NCBI RefSeq assembly: GCF_002727125.1
Contig: NZ_NHOA01000139.1
Span: forward strand, 531 to 64,530
DNA: 64,000 nt
Source of the DNA: Halorubrum persicum
GTDB lineage: Archaea > Halobacteriota > Halobacteria > Halobacteriales > Haloferacaceae
Direction: 5' to 3'
Made by a program: the position numbers and the translations under genes. The notes beneath the pieces are model-generated. The model was not told the DNA's origin, did no database searches, and saw only the letters and a list, made by a program, of their open reading frames with translations. Of this stretch, positions 62,812 through 64,000 are shown one piece after another (positions within the stretch are counted from its first letter, which is position 1; each line of letters starts with the position of its first letter).

Positions 62812-64000
62812 TCACCACGCCTCGCGCAACACGCCCGCGATCGCCTCGGGCGTCGCGTCGAGCGCCTCGGGGGCGCGGTCCATCGACCAGTCGTCGGCGA
62901 TGTACTCGGCGATCGCGGGGAAGTCGTCCTCCTCGACCGGGTCCAGATCCCGGAGCCGCGAGGGGACCCGGAGCGAGTCGCGGACGGCGGCGACCTCGCT
63001 GACCACGTCCTCGGCGATCGCGGCGTCGTCGCGGCCCGCGGTCGCGACGCCGAGCCCGTTCGCGAGCGCCCGGCGGCTCGCGTCGATCTCGTCGAAGAGG
63101 TAGGCGAGAACGTGCGGCGCGACCACGGCGTGGACGGCGCCCTGCTGTACGTCGTACCGCCGCGCGAACCCGTGTCCGAACGCGTGGATCACCGAAATCT
63201 TCCGTCCGAGCTGGACGAGCAGCGCGCCGATCACGGCGCGGTCCGTCGCCGCCGGGTCGGCGGGTCGATCGCCGGCGACGTGCGGGAGCGCGTCTCGGAG
63301 CAGCCGCGTCCCGTGGAGCGCGGTCGCGTCGCTCACGGGCGAGGCGTCGGCCGCGTACGGCGTCTCGATCCCCTTGTTGAACCCGTTCATCGCCGACCCC
63401 GCCAGCGCCGACCGCGGGGTCGTCTCGAACAGCGCCGGGTCCGCGAGGTCGATGGCGGGCATCGCACCCCCGCCGCTGACGGTCAGCGGCTGGCCGGTCG
63501 GCGAGGCGTCCGCGGCGAGCACCTCCAGCGATCCGCCCGTGGAGAGATCCGCGCCCGCGAACGTCGTCGGGATCGCGACGAAGGGGATCTCGGGGTCGAC
63601 TCCGGGCGCGAGGTCGCCGAGCGCGTCACCTCCGGCCTCCGCGTCCGCGCGGAGGTCGGCGAGGTCTCGGCCGTCGACATCGAGCAGGGTCGCCTGCCGG
63701 GCCACGTCGAGGCTGCTCCCGCCGCCGACCGCGACGAGGCAGTCCGCGCCGGCCTCGGCGCGCGCCGCGAGCAGATCGAACGCCTCCTCGACGCGCTTGT
63801 CCGGGGTCGTCCCGTCGAAGACCCCCGCGAACCGGTCGCCGAGCCCCTCGCGTATCGGGTCCATCAGGTCGTCGTTGGCGCCGACGTTCGAACCGCAGAC
63901 GACGAGCGCGTCGCCGATGTCTCGCTCGGCGAGGGCGTCGCCGAGGTCGGCGACGCGCCCGCGGCCGTACCGGATCTCACAGCCCTGGTAGTCGTGCTCG
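62812..64000 (-). CDS. Iron-containing alcohol dehydrogenase family protein, C-terminal part
   Basis: The gene runs off the right edge; 396 residues are visible and only a few N-terminal residues are missing. The nucleotide region is VAVGGGSSLDVARQ and VAIPTTFAGADLS. The metal ligands of classical members sit in D-A-x2-H-x2-E, SHxxxH and HG motifs. Here the first motif reads NGFNKGIETPYA, with Asn for Asp and Lys for His, while the later HAFGHGF and GAVHAVVAPHVL histidines remain. The sequence is nearer to maleylacetate reductase types, which also carry Asn at the first position. The substrate is unknown. Confidence 0.85.
   Translation of the reverse strand, partial: EHDYQGCEIRYGRGRVADLGDALAERDIGDALVVCGSNVGANDDLMDPIREGLGDRFAGVFDGTTPDKRVEEAFDLLAARAEAGADCLVAVGGGSSLDVARQATLLDVDGRDLADLRADAEAGGDALGDLAPGVDPEIPFVAIPTTFAGADLSTGGSLEVLAADASPTGQPLTVSGGGAMPAIDLADPALFETTPRSALAGSAMNGFNKGIETPYAADASPVSDATALHGTRLLRDALPHVAGDRPADPAATDRAVIGALLVQLGRKISVIHAFGHGFARRYDVQQGAVHAVVAPHVLAYLFDEIDASRRALANGLGVATAGRDDAAIAEDVVSEVAAVRDSLRVPSRLRDLDPVEEDDFPAIAEYIADDWSMDRAPEALDATPEAIAGVLREAW

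Noticed and set aside
1-64000. CRISPR arrays, insertion sequences, prophage genes, rRNA
   Set aside because: No spaced direct repeats, transposase, integrase, capsid or rRNA sequence was recognised on either strand.

Overview
The window is chromosomal DNA from a halophilic archaeon of class Halobacteria, with a Halorubrum-like style. GC content is very high and the predicted proteins are acidic. Core genes are archaeal: L44e, S27e, aIF2-alpha, Nop10, Nop5/fibrillarin, archaeal NadM, membrane-bound LonB and a TFIIB-like protein. Many genes have a TATA-like box about 25-35 bases before the start codon, as expected for short-leader or leaderless transcripts. I saw no rRNA, transposase, integrase or CRISPR array.

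Region 1 (1-22.4 kb) is a catabolic and transport block and the most interesting part. Its anchor is a clear ectoine hydrolase (DoeA/EutD, 17558-18739). Around it lie an ornithine-cyclodeaminase-family protein (EutC-like, cut by the left edge), a five-gene branched-chain-type ABC importer, two AbgA-type M20 amidohydrolases, a BCCT osmolyte transporter, two class III aminotransferases (one with a diaminobutyrate-aminotransferase signature), a threonine-dehydratase-like enzyme (EutB-like), a D-2-hydroxyacid dehydrogenase, glutamate dehydrogenase and a tungsten aldehyde:ferredoxin oxidoreductase. The bacterial deacetylase DoeB/EutE and the aldehyde dehydrogenase DoeC are not seen. The M20 enzymes and the oxidoreductase could fill those steps. 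I read the block as a candidate haloarchaeal ectoine/hydroxyectoine degradation locus with substituted enzymes. Several of its promoters share a GTGTA(C/T)AC palindrome, which suggests one dedicated regulator that is not encoded in the window.

Region 2 (22.4-32.2 kb) is mostly core: tRNA-Leu with a duplicated 3' end, endonuclease III, a mini TFIIB-like protein, fibrillarin and Nop5, a CBS-ParB/SerK-like protein, a CPBP membrane protease, LonB, NadM and a SAM hydrolase. Region 3 (32.3-40.3 kb) holds a type IV pilus-like ATPase and membrane platform, a Trm9-like methyltransferase, a transducer of the methyl-accepting type and a DoxX two-gene unit. Region 4 (40.5-49.5 kb) has tRNA-Gly, also with a duplicated 3' end, followed by GrpB, an SDR, a thioredoxin-reductase-like flavoprotein, small membrane and phosphoesterase genes, methylmalonyl-CoA mutase with its epimerase nearby, a formate/nitrite-type channel and a cyclase-family hydrolase.

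Region 5 (49.5-51.9 kb) is the archaeal translation/ribosome cluster rpl44e-rps27e-aIF2alpha-nop10-PAC2. Region 6 (52-64 kb) carries a thiolase with a DUF35 partner, two different sensor histidine kinases, a tandem glyoxalase-fold protein, a UbiA prenyltransferase with a long acidic N-terminus, an EamA transporter, a MATE exporter and, cut by the right edge, an iron-alcohol-dehydrogenase-family protein.
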